Shown: positions 6,828 through 14,006 of the stretch, piece after piece
How the letters are laid out: the number at the start of each line of letters is the position of its first letter
How positions within the stretch are numbered: position 1 is the stretch's first letter
Origin: Thermodesulfobacteriota bacterium
GTDB lineage: Bacteria > Desulfobacterota > Desulfobacteria > Desulfobacterales > RPRI01
Assembly: GCA_030836965.1 (NCBI GenBank)
Contig: JAUPLM010000315.1
Coordinates: 1-14,604, forward strand
DNA: 14,604 bases
Direction: 5' to 3'
Program-made: the position numbers and the translations under genes
The notes under the pieces: generated by a model
Told to the model about the DNA's origin: nothing
Database searches by the model: none
The model's input: only the letters and a program-made list of their open reading frames with translations

Positions 6828-8600
6828 ATGGCAATAAATCCGGTTAATGCTGCTTCATTACTCAATTTCGTTTTCGGTCTCATGAACGGGGATCCGAAGA
6901 GATTAAACGACGGAAACGTTTCGGGGGATTTTTCTTCCCTGATAAAAAAATGTGCGAAATATGCCGGAACCGCCGGTGGCGCCGCGGATGCGGTGCGGGG
7001 CAATAAAACGCCGGATAAGAGCGGGCCTGATGCCGCCCTGTGTCTGGACGCTCTGCGTAAAGGCTTATTAAAAAAAGGCAAATCACCGGATCAGGTTTAT
7101 CTGAATAAAAATGACAGTCATATGCTGGCCGGTTTTTTACGGGAATGCGGCTTTCCTGAGACGAAAGTCAAAGAATATATTGCGGGGATATTTGAGAATC
7201 GCGCCGACGGAATGATAAGGCTTTCCGATTTTATTGCCGGTGCTGAAAAACTCCGGGATTCGGAGAAAGAGAAAAAATCTCCGGTGATTCTTGAATCTTC
7301 CGCTGTTCCGAAGATCGAATCTGTTTTAATCGGTTCAGGATTGACTCTTATGGAGTCGGGCCGTCTCCTGAGCTCTTCCCGCGCAGACGGGGGAGGATTG
7401 AATATTGACAAACTGATTTCCGGCATAAAAAAATCCGGAAACATCGGGAAGGAAGGCCGCTCAAAGATAATTCAGCAGTCGGGAGGCCTCAAAGAGGAAA
7501 AGGAAACCGGGATCAGGACCGGTTCCGGCAGGCCTGACGGAAAGGATGAACTGATTGCCGCGCTGGAAACTTTCAGAAATGCGGCAGGCGGTGAACCTGA
7601 CGCGGCTGATGGCGCACTGAGTGTTAAAAAGGATACATCTGTGCCTAAACCCGGCCGGGAAGGAGATATCCGTTTTGCGGAGAAGATTGTTAACGTGAAG
7701 AAGGAATTTGCTGCTGTTGAAACTGACAGTTCGGTCCGGATATCGCCTGATGTTAAAGCTTCGATAGACAGGATCATAGAAAAAGCAACAGAGAGCGGTG
7801 AAAAATTTGAGTTGCGGCAGGCCGGGACTCATGTTGCGGAATCGTGGATAACCCGCATGGAAGGCGGAAAAAAGGGAGCCGGTTCCGGAAAAATTCAGGA
7901 AGGCGCCGGCAAAACGGCGCATATGCCGGGAGTCGGAGAGGAGCGGTATAAAGGAGGCTCCGGGAGTGATGAATCCTTACGGCAGGAGAAAATAAGCCTT
8001 CTTTCGGAGATGAGGGATCTCCCCGGGCATGAAAAAGGCACCGGGAGCGAAACCTTTGACAACCTGATTTTGAAAAATCCCGGAGTATTAAAGGAAGGAA
8101 CCGTTATTGCCCGTAATGAATCTTTTGCATCGGGTGTTTTGAATCAAAACGGCGGAAACAGCTTTCCGCCTGAATATACAATGGATCGCCTGGGAATACA
8201 GATTTCGAGATCTATAGCAAAAGGGGATGGCGTAATAAAGCTGCAACTTACGCCGCCGGAACTGGGAACCGTGAATCTGTCGATGAAGCTGAAAGAAAAT
8301 TCTCTCTACCTGGGAATCGTAGCGGAAAACAGTTCAGCTAAAGAACTTCTTGCCGCGGGATATAATGATCTTAAGAATTCCCTTGCGGATCAGGGAATAA
8401 GGCTCGAAGCCCTTGATGTTCAGGTCGATCAGAATTCCGGGCGTTCATTTATGAATTTAAACGAGGACTCGGAGCGGGAGCATGACCGGTATCAGAAAAA
8501 TAACGGAGACCTGTTGCCTGAAAATGAGATCAGGGAAGATCTGCCGCCGGGTCAGAGAAGCAGGCCCGGGACATACTATTTATTGGATTTAGAGGCATAA
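6828..8600 (+). CDS. fliK: Flagellar hook-length control protein FliK
   Basis: FliK is a secreted molecular ruler that sets hook length and then switches export specificity from hook to filament subunits. The 590-residue product is within the wide family range. The diagnostic part is the C-terminal Flg_hook domain at about residues 458-537, with IKLQLTPPELGTVNLSMKL followed by LKNSLADQGIRLEALDVQV. The preceding 450 residues are low-complexity, rich in Gly, Ser, Glu and Lys, with no recognisable domain, as expected for the ruler part, which diverges quickly. The start at 6828 is supported by AGGGG at 6815-6819. It is first in the sigma-54 hook operon, 22 bases before flgD. Name confidence rests on the C-terminal domain plus the flgD-flgE neighbours. 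Confidence 0.92.
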   Translation: MAINPVNAASLLNFVFGLMNGDPKRLNDGNVSGDFSSLIKKCAKYAGTAGGAADAVRGNKTPDKSGPDAALCLDALRKGLLKKGKSPDQVYLNKNDSHMLAGFLRECGFPETKVKEYIAGIFENRADGMIRLSDFIAGAEKLRDSEKEKKSPVILESSAVPKIESVLIGSGLTLMESGRLLSSSRADGGGLNIDKLISGIKKSGNIGKEGRSKIIQQSGGLKEEKETGIRTGSGRPDGKDELIAALETFRNAAGGEPDAADGALSVKKDTSVPKPGREGDIRFAEKIVNVKKEFAAVETDSSVRISPDVKASIDRIIEKATESGEKFELRQAGTHVAESWITRMEGGKKGAGSGKIQEGAGKTAHMPGVGEERYKGGSGSDESLRQEKISLLSEMRDLPGHEKGTGSETFDNLILKNPGVLKEGTVIARNESFASGVLNQNGGNSFPPEYTMDRLGIQISRSIAKGDGVIKLQLTPPELGTVNLSMKLKENSLYLGIVAENSSAKELLAAGYNDLKNSLADQGIRLEALDVQVDQNSGRSFMNLNEDSEREHDRYQKNNGDLLPENEIREDLPPGQRSRPGTYYLLDLEA

Positions 8601-8622
8601 TCAAACAGATAAGAGGTGATGT

Positions 8623-9309
8623 ATGTACACAAACGGAATAGGAACGGATTATCAGCAGACATCTGTCGCCGGTATGGATTCAACAACATCGGTAAAAGCA
8701 AAAAAGGAGGTCGGCAAGGATGATTTTCTGAATCTGCTGGTCACACAGCTTAAGTACCAGGACCCGTTGAATCCTATGGAAAGCCAGGAATTTTCGGCTC
8801 AGCTGGCGCAGTTCAGCAGTCTTGAAAAATTATCCGGCATTGATGAGACGCTTCTGGAAATACAGAAAAGTCTTGATGCAAACAGAAATGAAAATATTCT
8901 CGATTATATCGGCAAGTCGGTCAAAACCAGCGGTAATACCGTATCCGTAACGAACGGAATCGCCGATTCGGGCGTATATTCAATAAAGGCTTCTGCCGAT
9001 GTAAAAATTTCCGTCTTTGATGCCATGGGAACGGAGATCAGGAGCATCGAGGCCGGTTTGAAGGATGCGGGCGAACATTCCATCGGCTGGGATGGCCTTG
9101 ATAATAGAGGGAACAGGGTGGGTGACGGCCTCTATTCGGTTATAATCAACGCGGCTGATCAAACCGGGGCGTCTGTTTCAGCCGATGTTTACCAGACAGG
9201 AGAAGTTACCGGGGTTACAAATCAAAACAGAATTCCCTACCTGATAGTCGGGAATAAACTTATATCCCCTGATGAGATTATTGAGATTACAAAACTGACG
9301 GCTTCATAA
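8623..9309 (+). CDS. flgD: Flagellar hook capping protein FlgD
   Basis: FlgD (228 residues) forms the temporary cap at the tip of the growing hook and places FlgE subunits, then is replaced by HAPs. The N-terminal export and capping region has the family signature KDDFLNLLVTQLKYQDPLNP at residues 32-51, followed by ESQEFSAQLAQFSSLEKL. An Ig-like/FlgD_ig domain follows with GWDGLDNRGNRVGDGLYS at 155-172, and the tudor-like C-terminal part carries YQTGEVTGVT and PYLIVGNKLISPDEIIEI. Start 8623 has a strong AGAGGTGAT at 8612-8620. Its last codons (LTAS and the stop) lie within the left end of a decayed inverted-repeat element at 9297-9382, so the C-terminus may have been altered by that insertion. 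Confidence 0.96.
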   Translation: MYTNGIGTDYQQTSVAGMDSTTSVKAKKEVGKDDFLNLLVTQLKYQDPLNPMESQEFSAQLAQFSSLEKLSGIDETLLEIQKSLDANRNENILDYIGKSVKTSGNTVSVTNGIADSGVYSIKASADVKISVFDAMGTEIRSIEAGLKDAGEHSIGWDGLDNRGNRVGDGLYSVIINAADQTGASVSADVYQTGEVTGVTNQNRIPYLIVGNKLISPDEIIEITKLTAS

Positions 9310-9382
9310 AAAGCCGAAACTGAGACGGCAAAGTAAAATGATTCAGCCTCCGGTGCACGGAACAACTTTTTACCAAGCCGGC
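9297..9382. mobile_element. Decayed 86-bp inverted-repeat miniature element (copy C)
   Basis: The left end GACGGCTTCATAAAAAGCC (9297-9315) matches 17 of 19 bases of the left end of the intact copy at 14007. The right end (9364-9382), reverse-complemented, matches the same end at 16 of 19. Just inside, GACGGCAAAGTAAAA at 9324-9338 is identical to the reverse complement of a subterminal block of the copy at 14007-14159, at nearly the same spacing from the end (8 versus 7 bases). This looks like an internally deleted, older relative in inverted orientation. No perfect 6-bp duplication flanks it; ACAAAA occurs on both sides, offset by two and one bases, and is low complexity. It fills the flgD-flgE gap and overlaps the flgD stop. 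Confidence 0.6.
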
Positions 9383-9402
9383 AACAAAAAGGAGAAGAAA
9401 TT

Positions 9403-10836
9403 ATGTCACTTACAAGCGGACTTTTTTCAGGTATCAGCGGCCTGAGCGCCCTGGGAAATTCAATGACGGTCATCGGCGATAATATCGCCAACGTGAACAC
9501 GGTCGGATTTAAAGAAAGCCGTGTAACATTTCAGGATGTTCTGAGCCAGACAGTTGCAACGACTGCCGGTTCGGCGCAGGTGGGGCGCGGAACCTCACTG
9601 GCTGAAATTTCTAGCAGTTTCGCCCAGGGATCTTTTGAATCCACAAATTCAAGTACGGATCTTGCAATCGGCGGTTCAGGCTTTTTTATAGTCAGGGACC
9701 CGGGCAGCGTCAATAACGAGTTTTATTCCAGGGCAGGAGAATTCCGGTTCGATAAAGACGGTAATTTCGTAAACCCCTCAGGATACATTTGCCGCGGCTG
9801 GAAACTGGATGAGACCACCGGCCAGGATCAGGGAACAATAACAGATATTACAATGTCTTCATTTACTTCATCTCCGTCGGAAACAAGCCTGGTTACAATG
9901 ATTATGAATCTTGATGCCGGGGCAAACAACAGCACGACAGGTTCAAATACCGCGTTATCGGGAGTATGGGACGGGGCGGATGCCGGAGGAGTGTTCCTTG
10001 CCGATGACGCGTCTGTTTACCAGACAACTCTTAAGGTATACGACTCTCTCGGAAGCACACATGACGTCACGGTATTTTTTGATAAGGGAGAAACCGCAAC
10101 TGACCCTGTGTGGGAATATATCGTCACGATCAATCCATCGGAAGATTTAAGAACAATATTGCCGGCCAATGCCGCCCATACAGGGTTGCTTGCACGGGGC
10201 ACGATTGAGTTTAACGCCGCATCCGGTGATATGACGGATATTACCTGCTCATTGAATAACGGCGATGGAACATGGACGGCGCTGACCAATGCCGATGCCA
10301 CTGCAACCGGTGGATATTTCAGTGTTCCGTCGGAATTCATTGCGGGGAGTCCGGCGGGGATCGGTCTTAATTTCGGAACCCGTTACAACGGCACCGCCTG
10401 GGCAAACAACGCTTTATCAACATCACAGTATTCGTCCGCCTCAACGACGGTATTCCAGTCAGCCGACGGATACGGGGCAGGTGATCTTCAGTCGGTCAGC
10501 GTTGCCACGGACGGTGTTATTACAGGCCAGTATTCGAACGGGCAGGTGCTCCCTCTTTACAGGGTGGCTCTGGCCAAATTTCAGAACGATCAGGGATTGT
10601 ACAAAGTTGGTGGAAATCTTTTCAGCGAGACACGCCTTAGCGGGGATCCTATTACCGGAAAACCAGGGAGCAACGGTCTCGGAAGCATCTCTCCCAACTC
10701 GCTGGAACAATCGAATGTGGATCTGGCGACCGAGTTTGTGAAGATGATAACCACCCAGCGCGGTTATCAGGCAAACTCCAAAATCATTACTACTATCGAC
10801 CAGATGCTGTCGGAACTTATTAACCTGAAACGTTAG
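9403..10836 (+). CDS. flgE: Flagellar hook protein FlgE
   Basis: FlgE is the structural subunit of the hook, the flexible coupling between rod and filament, exported through the flagellar type III system. The N-terminus MSLTSGLFSGISGLSALGNS and the ANVNTVGFK signature at residues 29-37 form the conserved flagellar rod/hook helix. The C-terminus NVDLATEFVKMITTQRGYQA with SKIITTIDQMLSELINLKR is the paired helix and the unspecific export-recognition tail. The middle (about 80-400) holds Gly/Ser/Thr/Asn-rich surface domains, including the FlgE D2-type segment with TTLKVYDSLGSTHDVTVFF. At 477 residues it is longer than the enteric protein (about 400), with the extra length in the exposed domains. 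A clear AAGGAG at 9389-9394 supports the start. It is last in the hook operon. Confidence 0.96.
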   Translation: MSLTSGLFSGISGLSALGNSMTVIGDNIANVNTVGFKESRVTFQDVLSQTVATTAGSAQVGRGTSLAEISSSFAQGSFESTNSSTDLAIGGSGFFIVRDPGSVNNEFYSRAGEFRFDKDGNFVNPSGYICRGWKLDETTGQDQGTITDITMSSFTSSPSETSLVTMIMNLDAGANNSTTGSNTALSGVWDGADAGGVFLADDASVYQTTLKVYDSLGSTHDVTVFFDKGETATDPVWEYIVTINPSEDLRTILPANAAHTGLLARGTIEFNAASGDMTDITCSLNNGDGTWTALTNADATATGGYFSVPSEFIAGSPAGIGLNFGTRYNGTAWANNALSTSQYSSASTTVFQSADGYGAGDLQSVSVATDGVITGQYSNGQVLPLYRVALAKFQNDQGLYKVGGNLFSETRLSGDPITGKPGSNGLGSISPNSLEQSNVDLATEFVKMITTQRGYQANSKIITTIDQMLSELINLKR

Positions 10837-10843
10837 TTTTTAT

Positions 10844-10883
10844 CGTAACTGCGGATGTCATATTCTTGACATCCGCAGTTACG
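10844..10883 (+). terminator. Hairpin terminator after flgE
   Basis: The arms CGTAACTGCGGATGTCA (10844-10860) and TGACATCCGCAGTTACG (10867-10883) are perfect reverse complements, giving a 17-bp stem with a 6-base loop, starting eight bases after the flgE stop. The T tract is short and offset (TTTT at 10891-10894), so it may act as a terminator or as a 3'-end-stabilising hairpin. It marks the end of the fliK-flgD-flgE unit. Confidence 0.7.
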
Positions 10884-10927
10884 GATCAGCTTTTAAAACT
10901 CCGGATAAATGTTCCTCGGTTACTATT

Positions 10928-11117
10928 GATGGATTCGTAAAAAGTCTAAGTATGCTCACTCAATGAGCTTTTTGGGGATTTTTAAATCACTTCGCTAAAT
11001 TGCAAGAACTCGGCCTAAAGTCCTCAAACAGCTTGCAATTTTTAACGCGAAGTTCTTTAAAAATCTGTTTCCCAAAAATCTCAAATCCGTTCGCATATGA
11101 CTTTTTACGAGCTAATC
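10928..11117. mobile_element. 190-bp palindromic MITE-like element (copy A)
   Basis: The ends GATGGATTCGTAAAAAGTC (10928-10946) and its imperfect inverse (11099-11117) match at 15 of 19 bases, including a perfect 12-bp core TCGTAAAAAGTC. The element is flanked by a perfect 6-bp direct repeat ACTATT (10922-10927 and 11118-11123), as expected for a target-site duplication. Inside, most of the sequence folds back: roughly 10965-11006 pairs imperfectly with 11032-11083 (for example TTGCAAG with CTTGCAA) around a 25-base loop. No ORF of note lies within it. The shared ends with the copy at 14007-14159 define one family. The mobilising transposase is not in the window. Confidence 0.88.
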
Positions 11118-11229
11118 ACTATTTCTTGACGGCAGTAAATCCAGCCTCACATCTCATCAGAGTCTCATAACTCTCAATAATCTAATAATATCATATCTAT
11201 ATAGGCGTATGAATTATTCATTTTCTGCT
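11118..11229 (+). other. Stator-operon upstream region, no gene
   Basis: Together with the terminator and copy A this completes the 465-base gap between flgE and motA. The stretch is AT-rich and shows no coding potential. It contains GACGGCAGTAAA at 11128-11139 followed by CAGCCTC at 11142-11148, resembling a GACGGCAAAGTAAA ... CAGCCTC arrangement in the flgD-flgE gap. It would include the region about 30-140 bases upstream of the predicted motA transcription start, where activator sites for a sigma-54 promoter are expected; none can be named. Confidence 0.4.
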
Positions 11230-11246
11230 TTGGCATAAAGGTTGCT
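11230..11246 (+). promoter_or_regulatory. Sigma-54 (RpoN) promoter for motA-motB-motB-fliL
   Basis: TTGGCATAAAGGTTGCT carries TGGCA at -24 and TTGCT at -12 with GG (11232-11233) and GC (11244-11245) exactly ten bases apart, close to the consensus TGGCAC-N5-TTGCW. Predicted transcription start is near 11257, 45 bases before the motA start codon. This matches the second sigma-54 element in the window at 6659-6675, so hook and stator genes are probably in the same RpoN-dependent class. Confidence 0.9.
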
Positions 11247-11301
11247 GTATATCCGGATACAAAATAAGCAACTCTCTTCGGAAAAAACAGAAAGGTAAAT
11301 A

Positions 11302-12051
11302 ATGGATATCGCCACCGTCCTTGGCATTTTATCTGCATTCGGACTTGTTCTGGCCGCAATCTTCATAGGAGGCGGAGTATCGCTTTTTGTTGATCTCCCG
11401 TCACTCATGATTGTTATCGGCGGAACGCTCGGAGCGACGATGATCAACTATCCCCTGCGGGATATTTTAGGTGTTTTTAAAGTGGTGAGAAACGCATTTT
11501 TCGATAAAAATGTGTCCAACAGCGAGATCATACGCATGTTTATTGGGCTAGCCGTAAAATCGAGGCGGGAAGGGATACTTTCTCTCGACAGTGAGATCAG
11601 GAATGTAAACGGAGAATTTTTCAAAAAAGGAATTCAGCTTACGGTCGACGGCATGGAGCCGGAAGATATCAGGAATATACTGGAAACCGAGATCGATTTT
11701 ATCAAAAGCCGGCACAACCTGGGAGCCGAGATATTCATGACAATGGGCTCATTCGCTCCGGCTCTCGGTATGATCGGCACTTTAATCGGACTGGTACAGA
11801 TGCTTCAGGCGATGGATGACCCCGGCAAAATAGGCCCCGCAATGGCAGTTGCCCTGCTCACCACTTTTTATGGTTCGGTCATAGCTAATTTTATCTGTAT
11901 CCCCATAGCAGGTAAACTGAGAACCCGGAGCAAAGAGGAGATGCTGACGAAAGAGATGATGATTCAGGGAATCATATCGCTTTCAAACGGAGACAATCCC
12001 CGGATTCTGGAAGAGAAACTCAAGGCATTCATACCGGTAAACAACAGGTGA
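11302..12051 (+). CDS. motA: Flagellar motor stator protein MotA (PomA-like)
   Basis: MotA forms the pentameric ring of the stator in the inner membrane; ion flow through the MotA/MotB channel turns it against FliG. The 249-residue product starts MDIATVLGILSAFGLVLAAI like PomA/MotA of the shorter class. The cytoplasmic loop has KSRREGILSLDSEI with the conserved Arg and Glu that face FliG. The third and fourth membrane helices are highly conserved: APALGMIGTLIGLVQMLQAM, then DDPGKIGPAMAVALLTTFYG. The channel threonines (IGT, LLT) found in sodium-type PomA are present, but they also occur in some proton-type MotA proteins, so the ion cannot be decided. AAAGG at 11291-11295 supports the start. 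It is the first gene after the sigma-54 promoter; motB-like follows nine bases on. Confidence 0.95.
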   Translation: MDIATVLGILSAFGLVLAAIFIGGGVSLFVDLPSLMIVIGGTLGATMINYPLRDILGVFKVVRNAFFDKNVSNSEIIRMFIGLAVKSRREGILSLDSEIRNVNGEFFKKGIQLTVDGMEPEDIRNILETEIDFIKSRHNLGAEIFMTMGSFAPALGMIGTLIGLVQMLQAMDDPGKIGPAMAVALLTTFYGSVIANFICIPIAGKLRTRSKEEMLTKEMMIQGIISLSNGDNPRILEEKLKAFIPVNNR

Positions 12052-12060
12052 AAATTATTT

Positions 12061-12852
12061 ATGGGAGCAAGAAAAACCGGAATTGAAAAGTATTCAGACA
12101 GGGAGACAGGAATGGTTCTTACCGTTTCAACATTTCTTATACTTCTGGCCTTTTTTATTCTGCTCTGCTCCCTTTCGATAACCGATTTGAAGAAAAAGCA
12201 GGCTGTCTCAAAATCTCTTTCAGGGTCATTCGGAGGATTTACAGGCGGATCACCGGGGCTGAATACAAAAAATCAGGCACAGGAAGATATAAATCAGGGA
12301 GCGTCAGGAAGCGGGAATTTGGACGACCTTCTCTCCGGGATGGACGATTCTGCAGCAGGAAGTATCAATTTAAAAACCGGTAAAAGCATGCAGATCCTGG
12401 TTATAGGGGAGAGCGCCCTGTTTCAGCCATACAGGCATAAGCTCAAGCCGGGTTCGATACCGCTTCTGAAAAAACTGGGCGATCATATCAGAACCGGAAA
12501 GTACCGGCTGGAGATAGCCGGGCATACCGATAATCGTGATGCGGAAGAAAAAGGGTACAGGTCGAATCATGAACTTTCCAGCCTGATGGCCCTTCAAATA
12601 CAGAAGTATCTGATCGAAGAGAGCGGTGTGGAGCCGGAAAGGATTATGGCTTACGGATGCGGAAGCGAGCGCCCCGATTCTTCCGATGATACGGAAGAGT
12701 CGAGAGAGAAGAACAGGAGAATAGAAATAATAGTAAAGAGCAAATCACCTGACGGTTTTAAATGGATGCATATAGAACCGCCCAGAGGTAATTTTTCATA
12801 TAAGGGATTTAACTTCAGGATCTATTCGAATGAGAAGAAGAGCGAAAAGTGA
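12061..12852 (+). CDS. MotB-like OmpA-domain protein lacking the channel aspartate
   Basis: This 263-residue protein has MotB architecture: a short cytoplasmic N-terminus, one transmembrane helix at about 17-38, a Gly/Ser/Asp-rich linker at about 50-105, and an OmpA-like peptidoglycan-binding domain at about 112-226 with LEIAGHTDN and EKNRRIEI. Aligning its membrane helix on the FF pair with the next gene puts Ser23 (TCA, 12127-12129) where functional MotB has the ion-carrying Asp, and Gly17 where the conserved Trp lies. TCA differs from both Asp codons at all three or two-plus positions, so a single base error cannot explain it. A 37-residue tail beyond the OmpA domain is extra. AGGTGA at 12046-12051 supports the start. 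It cannot be a normal ion-conducting MotB; an accessory or heterodimeric stator role is inference. Confidence 0.85.
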   Translation: MGARKTGIEKYSDRETGMVLTVSTFLILLAFFILLCSLSITDLKKKQAVSKSLSGSFGGFTGGSPGLNTKNQAQEDINQGASGSGNLDDLLSGMDDSAAGSINLKTGKSMQILVIGESALFQPYRHKLKPGSIPLLKKLGDHIRTGKYRLEIAGHTDNRDAEEKGYRSNHELSSLMALQIQKYLIEESGVEPERIMAYGCGSERPDSSDDTEESREKNRRIEIIVKSKSPDGFKWMHIEPPRGNFSYKGFNFRIYSNEKKSEK

Positions 12853-13477
12853 AGCAATAAATGCTTCGGAGAGGACTGCTGGAGGCTGGATGACTACATT
12901 TACAGACCTCGTAATGCTGATGGTCACCTTTTTTGTCATGCTTCTAAGCATCTCTTCGCTTAGCGAAAATTCTCTTAAAAAAGCGTTCGCATATCACGGG
13001 AATCAGCCCGGAGCGGTTGAATCAACCAGGGCTCTGGCGGAAGCGTTCGGAAAAGCCGGTCTTCCCGTTGATAAAACGGGCGGATCAATGGCGATAAAAA
13101 AAGACGAACGGGGCGTAATCTTATCCATTGAAGATGATGTTTTTTTTGAACCCGGAAAAACCGAGATAAAAACCGGAAGTTATGAGATTCTCGATTCAAT
13201 TGCCGGTGTCATCGCATCAAGCTCAAATGATATCCTGATCATGGGCCACACCGATGACACGGCTTTAAGCGGCGGAACATATGAATCGAACATGGAGCTT
13301 TCGACATACAGAAGTCTTTCGGCGCTTGACTATTTTATTGAAAAGAGGAACCTGTCCCGTTCCCGTTTTTATTCGGGAGGATACGGTCCATACAGTCCTC
13401 TTTTCCCTAACGATACGCCTGAGCACAGGGCATCAAACAGGCGTGTGGAGATAATATTCAGACATAATGAGGGGTGA
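12830..13477 (+). CDS. motB: Flagellar motor stator protein MotB (canonical)
   Basis: MotB anchors the stator to peptidoglycan and supplies the ion-binding aspartate. The 215-residue product has the classical N-terminus GGWMTTFTDLVMLMVTFFVM with Trp20 and Asp26 (GAC, 12905-12907), one membrane helix at about 21-42, and a C-terminal OmpA-like domain at about 95-213 with VFFEPGKTEIKTGSYEIL, MGHTDD and SNRRVEIIF. It is on the short side for MotB (commonly 240-310), with a brief plug/linker region. The start at 12830 lies within the end of the preceding motB-like gene (23-base overlap), with AGGA at 12817-12820, implying translational coupling and matched production of the two MotB-type proteins. 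fliL follows after three bases. Confidence 0.94.
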   Translation: MRRRAKSEAINASERTAGGWMTTFTDLVMLMVTFFVMLLSISSLSENSLKKAFAYHGNQPGAVESTRALAEAFGKAGLPVDKTGGSMAIKKDERGVILSIEDDVFFEPGKTEIKTGSYEILDSIAGVIASSSNDILIMGHTDDTALSGGTYESNMELSTYRSLSALDYFIEKRNLSRSRFYSGGYGPYSPLFPNDTPEHRASNRRVEIIFRHNEG

Positions 13478-13480
13478 TAT

Positions 13481-14002
13481 ATGGCGGAAGAGCCAGAGAA
13501 GAAAACCGAGAATGTGAAAAAAGAGGAGAGCCCGAAAAAACCTCTGATCCGGTGGATTATAATCGGCTGTATCGTATCAATTGCAGGAGCAGGAGGATTT
13601 ATCGGGTGGAAGATGCTTGCCGGAAAGGTCGCGGATGAGAAGAATATCGAAGATAAAACACACGGCGCCTCCGAAAAGGAGGCTCTGAAAGAAGAAAAAG
13701 TGATTTATCCGCTCGAACCGTTTATCGTGAATCTGGTTGATGAATCGGGATCCGGGAAGAGGTATCTCAAGGCTGCGATAGAACTGGAAGTAGGCGGCGA
13801 ACCCGGCAAAAAAATGGTTGAGGCCCGCAAAACGGTTGTAAAAGACGCGGTACTGATGCTGCTTTCCAGCCGCTCATTTGAGGAAATTAACAGTGTGGAA
13901 GGCAAGCAGGAACTGAAGCAGGCCCTTTTAACGCAGATAAATCAGGCGTTGGGCGAAAACATGGTTCTTAAAATTTACTTTGTTGAATTTGTGGTGCAAT
14001 AA
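13481..14002 (+). CDS. fliL: Flagellar basal-body-associated protein FliL
   Basis: FliL is a single-pass inner-membrane protein whose periplasmic stomatin-like domain rings the MotB linker and supports stator activation. The 173-residue product has a charged Lys/Glu N-terminus, a membrane helix at about 22-46 (LIRWIIIGCIVSIAGAGGFI), a linker, then the FliL domain: YPLEPFIVNLVDESGSGKRY, LKAAIELEV, and a conserved helix with AVLMLLSSRSFEEINSVEGK, ending ENMVLKIYFVEFVVQ. AGGGGTGAT at 13470-13478 is a strong Shine-Dalgarno that overlaps the motB stop. The stop codon TAA at 14000-14002 shares two bases with the 6-bp direct repeat flanking the downstream miniature element, so the coding sequence was left intact by that insertion. 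Confidence 0.94.
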   Translation: MAEEPEKKTENVKKEESPKKPLIRWIIIGCIVSIAGAGGFIGWKMLAGKVADEKNIEDKTHGASEKEALKEEKVIYPLEPFIVNLVDESGSGKRYLKAAIELEVGGEPGKKMVEARKTVVKDAVLMLLSSRSFEEINSVEGKQELKQALLTQINQALGENMVLKIYFVEFVVQ

Positions 14003-14006
14003 GGAT

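Noticed and set aside
7461..7922. 153-codon minus-strand frame opposite fliK
   Set aside because: Overlaps another minus-strand frame in a different phase and has no family features; a by-product of the low-complexity fliK middle.
10289..10741. 150-codon plus-strand frame inside flgE in another phase
   Set aside because: Arg/Pro-rich out-of-frame reading of flgE; the FlgE frame carries all conserved motifs.
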